DNA of 12,617 bases from JANQPA01 sp964628385 (lineage in GTDB: Bacteria; Bacteroidota; Bacteroidia; Chitinophagales; Saprospiraceae): positions 1 through 12,617 of the forward strand of contig CAZVOD010000105.1 in the NCBI GenBank assembly GCA_964628385.1, read 5' to 3'. The number at the start of each line of letters is the position of its first letter. The stretch's first letter is position 1. Below the pieces are notes generated by a model. It did not search any database. It worked only from the letters and a program-made list of their open reading frames with translations, and was not told where the DNA came from. A program made the position numbers and the translations under genes. This document shows positions 1 through 7,195 of this stretch, piece by piece.

Positions 1-51
1 TTGAATTTTTCCAAATATTCATTTTAGTTATACTTATTTTTGAATCATTAC

Positions 52-768
52 TTATCGTAAATTTGACATATCTCTTACCAGGATCTTGCCTCTATTGAAG
101 TAAATAAGATCAGTCTTTTTGAGTTCATTCAATACCAAGGTCACTGTCTGGCGAGAGGTACAGGTAATGTTGGCAATATCCTGATGCGTTAAAGAATGCT
201 TTAACAACATCTCGAAGCCCACTCTTCGGCCACGCTTATCTACTGAATCCTTGATGAATTCAATGATACGCGTACGGGCATCTTTGAAAATCAAAGACTC
301 CAGCTTATTTTCTGCTCTTACCAGGCGATCGCCAAAAGACATCATCACTCTGTTACAAAGGTCAAAGTTATTTCTCATCAATAATTTAAGAGCTTCGACT
401 TTCACTGCAAAAACATGTACCTCTTCTTTTAATACCCGTGCAAACTCCAGTCTTTTTTTCTCACCAATTAACCCTAATTCACCAAACATGGTCTGAGGGT
501 GTATGATATTTTTAATTACTTCTTTCCCATCAGCAGAGTGGGTACCCACTTTTACAGCTCCTTTAGCCAGGAAAAAAACATAGTCTGATGGTTCATCGGC
601 AAGGTAGATGAAGCTGTACTTAGGCTTGATTCTGAGCTCCATCGTTTCAGAGAGTTGCTCTCTCTCGCGTTGAGTTAGATAATTGAAAAGGGGGAATTGA
701 TTCAGGAAGGCTTCTTTTGAAGAAAGTTCAAATTGACGCCTTTTTCCATTCATTAAATGATCTTTCAT
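52..768 (-). CDS. Crp/Fnr-family transcriptional regulator
   Basis: A 238-residue cytoplasmic DNA-binding regulator with the usual two-domain layout. Residues about 27-135 form a cyclic-nucleotide-binding-type beta barrel, with FGELGL at 95-100 matching the conserved turn. Residues about 160-235 form a Crp-type winged helix-turn-helix; the segment LTHQDIANITCTSRQTVT (193-210) is the helix-turn-helix. The Arg-Ser pair that holds the cAMP phosphate in E. coli CRP is not evident (KKRLEFA at 104-110), and there is no N-terminal cysteine cluster as in FNR, so the ligand is unknown and cAMP is unlikely. The start is the ATG at 768; a second in-frame ATG lies five codons later and neither has a clear Shine-Dalgarno. 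The gene stands alone on the minus strand, behind the palindromic element at 853-1052. Family assignment is firm; target genes are unknown. Confidence 0.93.
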   Translation of the reverse strand: MKDHLMNGKRRQFELSSKEAFLNQFPLFNYLTQREREQLSETMELRIKPKYSFIYLADEPSDYVFFLAKGAVKVGTHSADGKEVIKNIIHPQTMFGELGLIGEKKRLEFARVLKEEVHVFAVKVEALKLLMRNNFDLCNRVMMSFGDRLVRAENKLESLIFKDARTRIIEFIKDSVDKRGRRVGFEMLLKHSLTHQDIANITCTSRQTVTLVLNELKKTDLIYFNRGKILVRDMSNLR

Positions 769-1228
769 AACAACGAATTTTGTCGGTCCGCAAATTTTAA
801 TTGGATACTCACTAGTCTACATCACTTTTTTGTATGCAATATCTATGACACCAAAATTGAATTTCACCCCTATGAGAAGCTGTTAAAATTTAATACTTCC
901 GTTAATATGAGGCTCTTTTCCAGCCATATTTCGTTACCAAAATCCTCATTTAGCGCTGCTAAACTCCGGTTTTGGCGCCTCCTCTGGCAGAAAAATAGCC
1001 CTCATATTATTCAAAAAACTAAATTTTAACAGCTTCTGAGGAATTCAATTTTTTTATAAAGTTATCTAAGAATGTAGAATTATAGCTGCATGGAAAGGCT
1101 TATGGATGAAGACGAAAACCCCTATTCTTTTTGTAGCGTAAGCTACGGGAATAATAAAGCTGAAGTATCTGATCCATCCCATTTAGCAGGAAAGTATATT
1201 TCTTATAAAAAATGGAGAAATGAAAGAT
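769..1228. other. Gene-free region between crp-like gene and DUF4249 gene
   Basis: This 460-base stretch lies upstream of the Crp-like gene and downstream of the DUF4249 gene, both on the minus strand. It should hold the promoter of the former and the transcript end of the latter. The main structure is the long palindrome at 853-1052. A small perfect hairpin (GTAGC-GTAA-GCTAC, 1133-1146) sits nearer the DUF4249 stop, but neither strand shows a U-run after it. I found no perfect TAnnTTTG box in front of the Crp-like start. Open frames here have no recognisable protein features. Confidence 0.7.
853..1052. repeat. Long imperfect palindrome, MITE-like
   Basis: The two halves are reverse complements in a series of blocks. 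There are 11-bp outer arms (853-863 with 1042-1052), 18-bp perfect arms (AGAAGCTGTTAAAATTTA, 875-892 with 1020-1037), 9-bp arms (TAATATGAG, 903-911 with 1001-1009), 6-bp CCAAAA/TTTTGG arms (937-942 with 970-975) and a 6-bp apex stem (949-954 with 958-963). All but the outermost pair share one centre at base 956; the outer pair is offset by unequal spacers of 11 and 4 bases. This is the form of a miniature inverted-repeat transposable element or of a large RNA hairpin. No clear target-site duplication is visible and there is no transposase gene. The arms are seen directly; the mobile origin is inference. Confidence 0.72.
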
Positions 1229-2161
1229 TTATCTTCTTACCTCAATCGTATCGATTGCTACACTATAACCGGCAAAGATGCCCTGCCCGTTTTTGATATT
1301 ATTGTACAATACGACGGGTTCAGAAAATGGAGCACCGGGATTATTTTGCTGCTGGGTTAACGACCTTTGATACTTGTAATAATCCGCTGAAACCGAACGC
1401 AGTTCGATGATCAGGTCTCCCAGCATGGTTTCCGGGCTTTCAATAGAATAGTTTATAGGAAAAGAATAGGATACAAAATTCCCGTTGAATGGCGTATCCT
1501 CAAATAGTACCCCTCCAACCTCGCCGGCGATGATAAAGTTATTGTCATCTATATTTGTGAAGGGGATTTTTTGCAGGGGTTGTTCTTGAATGGCTGTATC
1601 TTTTTCCTGAGCTTCTTCCAGAAAAGGCTTATGAAGAAAGTTAAGATGATAGTAATTATTTTCATTTTGGGGATCCTCAAAATCCAGCGTCACGGTAAAA
1701 CTATAATTGACGATTGCTTCGAGAGTCCTTTCTATGACTAAGTTGGCGAGCTTCGCCCTTTTTATGTCTGTAACCCCAGGAATTCGGCTTTTGGCCATCA
1801 CACTTTCGAAGCCACCAGCTTCCACCATGATGGAATACGTTGTGTTGAGAAGGGGCTGGAAGTTATTGGTTGTATATTTGGGCTTGCCACCTGTGTCTTC
1901 TTCCAGCGATAAATTACTAATGAAGGTTTCTCCTTCGTATAATCTAACTACGGCATCATAAATAAAGGGAGCAGCTTCCAAAGAGAGCACAGAACGCGTT
2001 TGAAATATCTGAACAGTGATATCTTTATTGGCTTCAAAGTTACTAATGACGACCAAATCGGGCTCTTGTTCTGTGATATTGATTTCCAATGGCCGTTCAC
2101 AGGTGGCCGACATAGAAACTAAACCGATAAAACAAAAGAATGCCAATCTCTGCAACTTCAT
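1229..2161 (-). CDS. DUF4249 family outer-membrane lipoprotein
   Basis: A 310-residue predicted lipoprotein. The N-terminus has a basic start, a hydrophobic stretch and Cys21 in the context MSATC-E, a loose lipobox followed by acidic residues, as is common in Bacteroidota lipoproteins. The rest reads as DUF4249: LVVISNF near the mature N-terminus, a beta-rich middle (AVVRLYEGE, then YSIMVEAGGFESV), and the conserved C-terminal signature SADYYKYQRSL ... FSEPVVLYNNIKNGQGIFAGYS. Length fits the family. The gene begins 48 bases after the receptor stop on the same strand, so the two are almost certainly co-transcribed. DUF4249 genes are habitually found next to TonB-dependent receptors, which suggests a surface-exposed accessory in substrate capture. 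That role is inferred from context, and no biochemical function is known to me. Confidence 0.88.
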   Translation of the reverse strand: MKLQRLAFFCFIGLVSMSATCERPLEINITEQEPDLVVISNFEANKDITVQIFQTRSVLSLEAAPFIYDAVVRLYEGETFISNLSLEEDTGGKPKYTTNNFQPLLNTTYSIMVEAGGFESVMAKSRIPGVTDIKRAKLANLVIERTLEAIVNYSFTVTLDFEDPQNENNYYHLNFLHKPFLEEAQEKDTAIQEQPLQKIPFTNIDDNNFIIAGEVGGVLFEDTPFNGNFVSYSFPINYSIESPETMLGDLIIELRSVSADYYKYQRSLTQQQNNPGAPFSEPVVLYNNIKNGQGIFAGYSVAIDTIEVRR

Positions 2162-2209
2162 ATACTATATATTAATCAATCTTTCCCTTGCAAGATAATA
2201 AATTGTGAG

Positions 2210-4876
2210 CTAGAAAGAAATAGCATAACTCAACGATGGAATTAAAGGGGCCAAAGGAAACTGCACAAATTCTTTGTATTGTGTTAAAACGCCATTTTGG
2301 GAGCGCACCGAGGTTCTCAGGTCATAATAGAGCGGATTCTGGCGGTTGTAGATGTTATAAATTCCGAGGCGTATTTTATGGCGCAGGTTTCCAGTTTTGA
2401 AAGTACCATTCAGCCCGACATCCAGCCGGTGATAAGGAGGCAGCCGGTTTTCGTTTTTACCATTAAAAACCAAAGCAGTGATAGGTTCGCTATCCAGTTC
2501 GCTAAATTGAAACTCGTATTTGCTGGAAGGAAGGCTGAATGCCAGTCCTGTGCTAATTGTCCAGCCCACACTCATATTGAGCCACCTAGTAAATTTATAA
2601 TTCATAGCCAGGCTGAGATTATGCCGACGATCATACTTAAAGGGGAAAGGTTCGCCCTGATTGACATTCTCAAATTGTCGGTCTGTATCGGAAAGTGTGT
2701 AAGAAAGCCACCCCGAAAAAACGCCCCAGCGCTTTCTAACCTGCGCTTCAATACCTCTGGAAGTGCCTCGTCCTCTGGTAACATTTCTTTGCCAGTTACT
2801 GAAATAGCTGACCCCATCAGAGTAAGTAATCAAATTTTCCATCTGATTATAAAATCCTTCCACATTCAGTAACCAACCCTTTTGAAATTGCCATTCAAAG
2901 CCAAGTACTGATTGCCTGGCTTCCTGTGGCGGAATATTCCTGGTACTGGGTACCCATAAGTCTGTAGGGAGCCCAAAATCAGAGTTAGATAAAAGGTGTA
3001 CAAATTGATAAGTCTCGCTGTATGAACCTTTCAGCCTTAGTGTTGGTAAGGCTTGCCACTGTATATTGACCCGAGGCTGTAAGACCCTGTAGTTCCGAGT
3101 ACTGACCCCTAATATAGATGCTCGTAAGCCCAGATCAATAAAGAGCTGATTATCAAATTGAAACCGATTCTCAATGTAGGCTACATACTCCCGAGAACGC
3201 ATCTCATTCTCAAAGATCACATCTCTGTTTTCTATTTCATCATTCGACTCTTCCAACTGAAAAGCACCAGGCGTAAACATATGATGATTGTAAGAAATGC
3301 CAAAATAGACCTGATAAGTATTACTGGCATTAAGCTCAAGGTCCAGCTTTCCTCCAAAATCTTCTATCCCGGAATAAAATCGATTGACAGTAGCCGTCCT
3401 ATCGATAGCCTGATAGGGAAAGATTCGGAACAGGGAATCCCTGCGCGTGTATCCGATATCGACCCAGAGTCTACTATAGGTGAGTGTTGTATTGGCGAAC
3501 AGCTTCGGGCTAAAAATATGATTCCAGCGCAGTGCTGCTACGGTATTCCCCCAGGCTATGGATTCATCAAAACTCCGGTCAAATTTAAAGACTTCCACTC
3601 TTTCATCTTCGTCACTACTGGCAGTAAAAATATTGGAACGCGTTCCACTATTATTAAAGTCGTCGTTATTGGAGTACAAACTGAAATACACCTGGTTAGA
3701 ACTATCAATTTCATAATTTAACTTCACATTGTAGTCGTGGAAGTCATAACTGGTATTCCGAAGGCGGTTGTTACTTTGTACAGTCCCCTGCAAATAGGGT
3801 TTCAAAAAAAGATTGACCAGCGACTGCCGCCCCGAAACAAAAAAAGATGCCTTTCCCGGAATAATTGGACCTTCTGCGTAAAATTTGCCGGTTAAAAGGC
3901 TGGCTTCCGCCTGTGCATGAAAATTATGTAAATTTCCTTCTTTTGTTCTGATATCCAGAACAGAAGATAGCCGGCCGCCGTACCTCGCCGGTACATTACC
4001 TTTTATAAATTCTGCACTTCTAATAGCATCTGTATTCAAAATAGATAGCAAACCTGCGCCGTGAGATAGACCATACACCGGTACATCATCAATCAGAATC
4101 AAATTGTGTCCTGGATTCCCCCCTCTGACAAACAAACCACCAACGCCATCTGCTCCTGTTTGTACACCAGGCTGGGAATGCAAAAATCTAATAATGTCAG
4201 TTTCCCCTCCTAAAGACGGCATTTGATCAACTTCCCCAATATCGATCACTCCGCTGGTATTCCCGCGTCCGTGTATTGAACTTTTCAGTACCTCTGTACT
4301 TGTAATTTCTATCTCATTCAGAAAAATTTTGGTCACCAGCTTAATGCGCAGCTTGGTATTACGCTTTAGCTGAATGAGAATCTCCTTTTTATGGTAGCCC
4401 AAGTAAGAAACAGACAGGTCGTGTTGTCCTTCTGGAAGTGCTAAAGAAAAGAAACCATAAGCATTAGTGAATGTACCTTTACGCTGCTCCTCAGTCCAAA
4501 TACTGGCACCTATAAGCCGCTCTCCGGATTCTGCATCAACAACGTAACCACTTATGGTATAGTCCTCTGGTTCGTATCGATAAAGAACAATGCTCCTGCC
4601 CACTATGCGATATCGCACATAGGTACCCTCCAGAATATTGATCAGGATATCTTCAAGGCTGAGATTTCGAAACTCAGCGTTTATCTTTTTATTGGGAAAA
4701 ATACTGGCAATAAAAGTGATATCAACACCGCTTTTGTTGGATAGCTTGTCAAGTGCCTCCGGATAGGATAAATTCTGGAATGATATAGATACAAGCCGAT
4801 CCATTGCAGCCTGTGCCTGCAACGTAATTATACTAAAACAAAAAATAATAAAAAGGCTTGTAATTTTTCTCATCAT
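2210..4876 (-). CDS. TonB-dependent receptor with STN signalling domain
   Basis: Outer-membrane active transporter of 888 residues from this start. In order: signal peptide about 1-24; STN (secretin/TonB short N-terminal) domain about 28-100; carboxypeptidase-regulatory-like domain about 107-185 (ISGYVVDAESGERLIGASI and FTNAYGFFSLALPEGQH); plug about 205-312 with LFVRGGNPGHN and ILIDDVPVYG; then a beta barrel of about 575 residues ending in an aromatic residue (SYAISF). The STN domain, together with the sigma and FecR genes upstream, marks it as a signalling transducer as well as an importer. No SusD gene is present; the partner is the DUF4249 lipoprotein downstream. Three start codons lie in tandem (GTG at 4879, ATG at 4876 and 4873); an ATG is preferred and the signal peptide is the same either way. 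The substrate (siderophore, peptide or glycan) cannot be read from the sequence. Confidence 0.93.
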   Translation of the reverse strand: MMRKITSLFIIFCFSIITLQAQAAMDRLVSISFQNLSYPEALDKLSNKSGVDITFIASIFPNKKINAEFRNLSLEDILINILEGTYVRYRIVGRSIVLYRYEPEDYTISGYVVDAESGERLIGASIWTEEQRKGTFTNAYGFFSLALPEGQHDLSVSYLGYHKKEILIQLKRNTKLRIKLVTKIFLNEIEITSTEVLKSSIHGRGNTSGVIDIGEVDQMPSLGGETDIIRFLHSQPGVQTGADGVGGLFVRGGNPGHNLILIDDVPVYGLSHGAGLLSILNTDAIRSAEFIKGNVPARYGGRLSSVLDIRTKEGNLHNFHAQAEASLLTGKFYAEGPIIPGKASFFVSGRQSLVNLFLKPYLQGTVQSNNRLRNTSYDFHDYNVKLNYEIDSSNQVYFSLYSNNDDFNNSGTRSNIFTASSDEDERVEVFKFDRSFDESIAWGNTVAALRWNHIFSPKLFANTTLTYSRLWVDIGYTRRDSLFRIFPYQAIDRTATVNRFYSGIEDFGGKLDLELNASNTYQVYFGISYNHHMFTPGAFQLEESNDEIENRDVIFENEMRSREYVAYIENRFQFDNQLFIDLGLRASILGVSTRNYRVLQPRVNIQWQALPTLRLKGSYSETYQFVHLLSNSDFGLPTDLWVPSTRNIPPQEARQSVLGFEWQFQKGWLLNVEGFYNQMENLITYSDGVSYFSNWQRNVTRGRGTSRGIEAQVRKRWGVFSGWLSYTLSDTDRQFENVNQGEPFPFKYDRRHNLSLAMNYKFTRWLNMSVGWTISTGLAFSLPSSKYEFQFSELDSEPITALVFNGKNENRLPPYHRLDVGLNGTFKTGNLRHKIRLGIYNIYNRQNPLYYDLRTSVRSQNGVLTQYKEFVQFPLAPLIPSLSYAISF

Positions 4877-5082
4877 CACATATGTAAGCTGATTTTATAT
4901 CTCAACGGATCATTATAACTCGAATTAGTAATTCAATTATCTAACGTTTTGTTCGTCTACAGGATATGACTTATATCATTTTTAATAAAATACTAACTAC
5001 CTGGATATCAGGGCACAGCCGATCAGCTTCATTAGTAGACTCGTGGTGTAGCAGTAACAGATAGAGTGGCACTCATGCTCTT
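4877..5082. promoter_or_regulatory. fecR-receptor intergenic region with two small dyads
   Basis: About 200 bases separate the fecR stop from the receptor start, enough for a separate receptor promoter. Two symmetric sites stand out: GAATTA-G-TAATTC (4922-4934), a 13-bp near-perfect palindrome about 50 bases before the receptor start, and GATAT-GACTT-ATATC (4963-4977). Either could be an operator or part of an ECF-dependent promoter. I could not find a TAnnTTTG box here, which fits use of an alternative sigma factor but does not show it. The AT-rich composition makes short palindromes likely by chance. Confidence 0.3.
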
Positions 5083-6045
5083 TTAATTTCCGAATTGATC
5101 ACAAAACAGTTTTTTAAAGACGATAGTACCATTCTCGTTCATTTCTACGGCATTGTTACTTATAGCTTTAAGCCGTTCTACTATAGAGTTTACTGTATCG
5201 TCTTCATATATGGTAAAACTGATTTTGCAGTTATCATCGTAATTATTTTCTACTTTCATAGCCATCTCTTCTTCCAGGATGGTAATAATCTGGCTGAGCG
5301 GATGCGTATTAAATCTGGCAACGATATCATCTGTGAACCAATTGGGGACATTTAACTGCTCTTGCTCTTTTTTTACCATCTCTTGGCTGAGATGCCGACA
5401 AATTCCCACATCATTACCCTCCAACAGAGAATCACTTTGATCATCAGAAAAGGAAACTTTTCCTTCAATAACCGACAGCACAGTAGAATCTTCCGTTGGT
5501 ATAGCTCTAAGATAAAATGAAGTACCCAGAACTGTGGTAGTGGTTCTTTGAGTCCCAATAATGAATGGTTTCCCGTCAATTTTGGCTACTTCAAAGCAAG
5601 CCTCTCCACTCAATGTCACCTCGCGTTTATTATTAGTAAGAAAGCCATTATTCACCATTAACCTGGAATTTTCGTTGAGTGTTACTGTTGAACCATCTTC
5701 CAGCTCAAAGCTCCGAATCTCACCCGCCATAGTTTGGTAAACTTTTCCGGTATGCTGTTGATTGGTCATGTACAGGGCCAAGCAAAGACCAGCGACCAGT
5801 GCTGCTGCTGCCAAAGGTATAAGGTAGCGAATTGCTGTATTTCCTCTAATATGCTCTTTCTTTTTTTCCTTAGCCATTTTTTCCCTAAGCCTACTGAGCC
5901 CTTTTTCAGTATCAGGTCTATAAGAAACCTTATGCTGCTTACTCAGCTCCCATATTTTTTTATACTCCGAATTTTTTTGATGCATGGCTATTTGTTCCTT
6001 TTCCTTTTTGACGAAATACCTTAGCAAGTGTTTCGTCTTTGGCAT
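5083..6045 (-). CDS. FecR-like anti-sigma factor
   Basis: Inner-membrane anti-sigma regulator of 320 residues, paired with the ECF sigma gene upstream and the STN-bearing receptor downstream. The cytoplasmic part (1-70) contains KKIWELS and RPDTEKGLSRLREKM, typical of the family. One transmembrane helix lies at about 71-93. The periplasmic FecR domain spans about 102-200 (GEIRSFELEDGSTVTLNENS, GEACFEVAK, TVLGTSFYLRA, VIEGKVSF), and a DUF4974-type C-terminal domain spans about 244-312 (FNTHPLSQIITILEEEM). The extreme N-terminus is shorter and odder than usual: the normal helical stretch with an EEW-type motif between the start and KKIWE is missing. A second ATG seven bases upstream (6052) opens a different frame that begins MDYAKDETLAK and stops after 30 codons. 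The ATG at 6045 is the only start that reads through, but a frame error or decay at the 5' end is possible. Confidence 0.88.
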   Translation of the reverse strand: MPKTKHLLRYFVKKEKEQIAMHQKNSEYKKIWELSKQHKVSYRPDTEKGLSRLREKMAKEKKKEHIRGNTAIRYLIPLAAAALVAGLCLALYMTNQQHTGKVYQTMAGEIRSFELEDGSTVTLNENSRLMVNNGFLTNNKREVTLSGEACFEVAKIDGKPFIIGTQRTTTTVLGTSFYLRAIPTEDSTVLSVIEGKVSFSDDQSDSLLEGNDVGICRHLSQEMVKKEQEQLNVPNWFTDDIVARFNTHPLSQIITILEEEMAMKVENNYDDNCKISFTIYEDDTVNSIVERLKAISNNAVEMNENGTIVFKKLFCDQFGN

Positions 6046-6233
6046 AATCCATATTGATACAGTTCTCTTTAGCAGACACTGCTTTTTCTCTTTTCCCCTA
6101 CTAGATACCCAAATTTGGTTTTTCAGGATGCATTATATTTGAAATACGTCAGATAACTGACATGATATTGTGCGTTCTTGTTGTCTGAAATACACGAACA
6201 ACTTTTTTTGATACTCCGTTGGCTGTTACCTTT
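6046..6233. other. sigma-fecR intergenic spacer
   Basis: This 188-base gap between sigma and fecR is longer than expected for a simple operon. It holds a hairpin GTCAG-ATAA-CTGAC (6148-6161) and an 8-bp direct repeat TGAAATAC (6140-6147 and 6186-6193), which reads GTATTTCA on the coding strand. Neither can be assigned a function. A candidate promoter at 6235-6263 points into this spacer. Confidence 0.35.
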
Positions 6234-6782
6234 TCAAATGTAAGGTCCGAGTATTTGTCTCAATAATCTTAAAGCTTTAGAAATTTGATTTTCCACTGTT
6301 TTTGTAGAAATATCTAATCTTTCGGCAATTTCTTTATAACTCAATTCTTCAAAACGGCTGAGCATAAAAATGATCCGACACTTTTCAGGGAGGTGATCTA
6401 TGGCTTTTTGAATGCGTTCCTGCAATTCTTTGGCTTCCAGTTGTTCGCCGGCAGAAGCTTCTTTGGCTTTAAAAAATGATAGCTGCTCCTCGCCTTCTGA
6501 TTTTATTTTATGGTCTCTTATAAAATTCAGTGTTTTATTGATGGCTGCTCTTTTGAGGTAAGCCTTCAACGAGGTTTGTATGTTCAGACTTTTGTGCTTT
6601 CGCCATACTTCCATGAAAACTTCCTGCACCAGGTCTTCGACCGTTACGGGATCGGGTAAAATCCTATAAACAGCTACACACAAGTATTCATAATATTTTT
6701 GAAACAACCGCTCTACTGCCAGTTCTCCATCTTGGGGCAGCAATGCCAGTAGCTCCTCGTCAGTCCAGTTTTCTTTATTCAA
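6234..6782 (-). CDS. ECF-family RNA polymerase sigma-70 factor
   Basis: A 182-residue extracytoplasmic-function sigma factor of the Bacteroidota type. Region 2 lies at about 24-93, with the core-binding helix VEDLVQEVFMEVW (48-60) and the -10 recognition segment SLKAYLKRAAINKTLNFIRD (71-90). Region 4 lies at about 126-176, with LSYKEIAERLDISTKTVENQ (147-166) as the -35-binding helix-turn-helix. There is no region 3, as expected for the class. The start is a TTG at 6782: an in-frame stop lies 15 bases upstream, no ATG occurs near, and NKENWTDEELLALL follows as in homologues. A TTG start suggests low expression. It is the first gene of the sigma-fecR-receptor-DUF4249 series, so it is probably held by the FecR-like protein and released on receptor signalling. 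Confidence 0.93.
   Translation of the reverse strand: MNKENWTDEELLALLPQDGELAVERLFQKYYEYLCVAVYRILPDPVTVEDLVQEVFMEVWRKHKSLNIQTSLKAYLKRAAINKTLNFIRDHKIKSEGEEQLSFFKAKEASAGEQLEAKELQERIQKAIDHLPEKCRIIFMLSRFEELSYKEIAERLDISTKTVENQISKALRLLRQILGPYI
6235..6263 (-). promoter_or_regulatory. Candidate Bacteroidota-type promoter for fecR
   Basis: On the minus strand, TTG (6263-6261) is followed after 18 bases by TACATTTG (6242-6235), an exact TAnnTTTG box that overlaps the sigma stop codon. The spacing equals that of the candidate promoter before lptFG. It would give a leader of about 180 bases before fecR and allow fecR transcription apart from sigma. The match is exact but short and may be chance. Confidence 0.33.
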
Positions 6783-7195
6783 AGCGGAAGTTAGTTAAAC
6801 AACAAAAAAATCTCCATCCAGCTCCCTGTGATACTTTTACAAAGGTTAGTAAAAGTAGTAATAAAGCAGGTTATGGTCATATCACAGGACTTTCCTGCAA
6901 CTAGTCTGGATTGATTGATTGAACGCTCTTTCAGTTGTAGCAACACAAAATTTGTGGCTATTATCTCGTAAAGCAGTAAAATAGATAAAGCTGTCTAATT
7001 TTTTACTAAAGTGTTAATATTTATTGGGCTTCACAGCAGGATTCGAAATTAAAATTATATTCCTTTGAATAAATAAAAAGAAAAAAATACCTTAACGTTC
7101 ATTTTTTTAAACTTACCTCCTGTACTTTTTGATTGCTCATTTTTACACGTAAAGCAGGTAAGCACGTTAGCGAGAATAAATAACTAAAACTTCTT
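6783..7195. promoter_or_regulatory. Divergent intergenic region, sigma factor and symporter
   Basis: These 413 bases must hold promoters for the sigma gene (leftward) and the symporter (rightward). Near the sigma start there are two overlapping inverted repeats at 6825-6888. Further right is the 13-bp palindrome CACAAA-A-TTTGTG (6944-6956). The 100 bases before the symporter are very AT-rich with no exact TAnnTTTG box; the closest is TTCCTTTG near 7050. I looked for a glycine riboswitch, which sometimes precedes AGCS genes in other phyla, and saw no such core. Confidence 0.45.
6825..6888. repeat. Overlapping inverted repeats upstream of the sigma gene
   Basis: A perfect 9-bp dyad TACTTTTAC (6832-6840) pairs with GTAAAAGTA (6849-6857) around an 8-base loop. 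A second perfect 9-bp dyad CCTGTGATA (6825-6833) pairs with TATCACAGG (6880-6888). They share bases 6832-6833, so both cannot form fully in one RNA. The block lies about 40 bases before the sigma start and so falls in its promoter or leader. It could be an operator pair or alternative leader structures; the function is inferred only. Confidence 0.5.

Noticed and set aside
853..1052. The palindrome as terminal repeats of an intact insertion sequence.
   Set aside because: Less than 130 bases lie between the 18-bp arms, no transposase fragment is readable, and no target duplication was found.
1123..1151. Hairpin TATTC...GTAGC-GTAA-GCTAC...GAATA as terminator of the DUF4249 operon.
   Set aside because: The stem is short and no U-run follows it on the minus strand; it may still be a weak transcript end.
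1090..1296. Plus-strand open frame of 68 codons beginning beside the palindrome.
   Set aside because: It overlaps the 3' end of the DUF4249 gene, shows no family motif or start signal, and is the length expected by chance.
2297..3721. Long plus-strand frames of about 190 codons inside the receptor gene.
   Set aside because: They are antisense to a fully recognisable TonB-dependent receptor and their translations have no protein-like features.
6906..6922. Tandem ATTG units (GGATTGATTGATTGAAC) as a repeat array or regulator site.
   Set aside because: Only three short units are present, within the range of chance in AT-rich intergenic DNA.
7050..7195. Possible glycine riboswitch before the AGCS symporter.
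   Set aside because: The region is AT-rich, with none of the conserved glycine aptamer core sequences.
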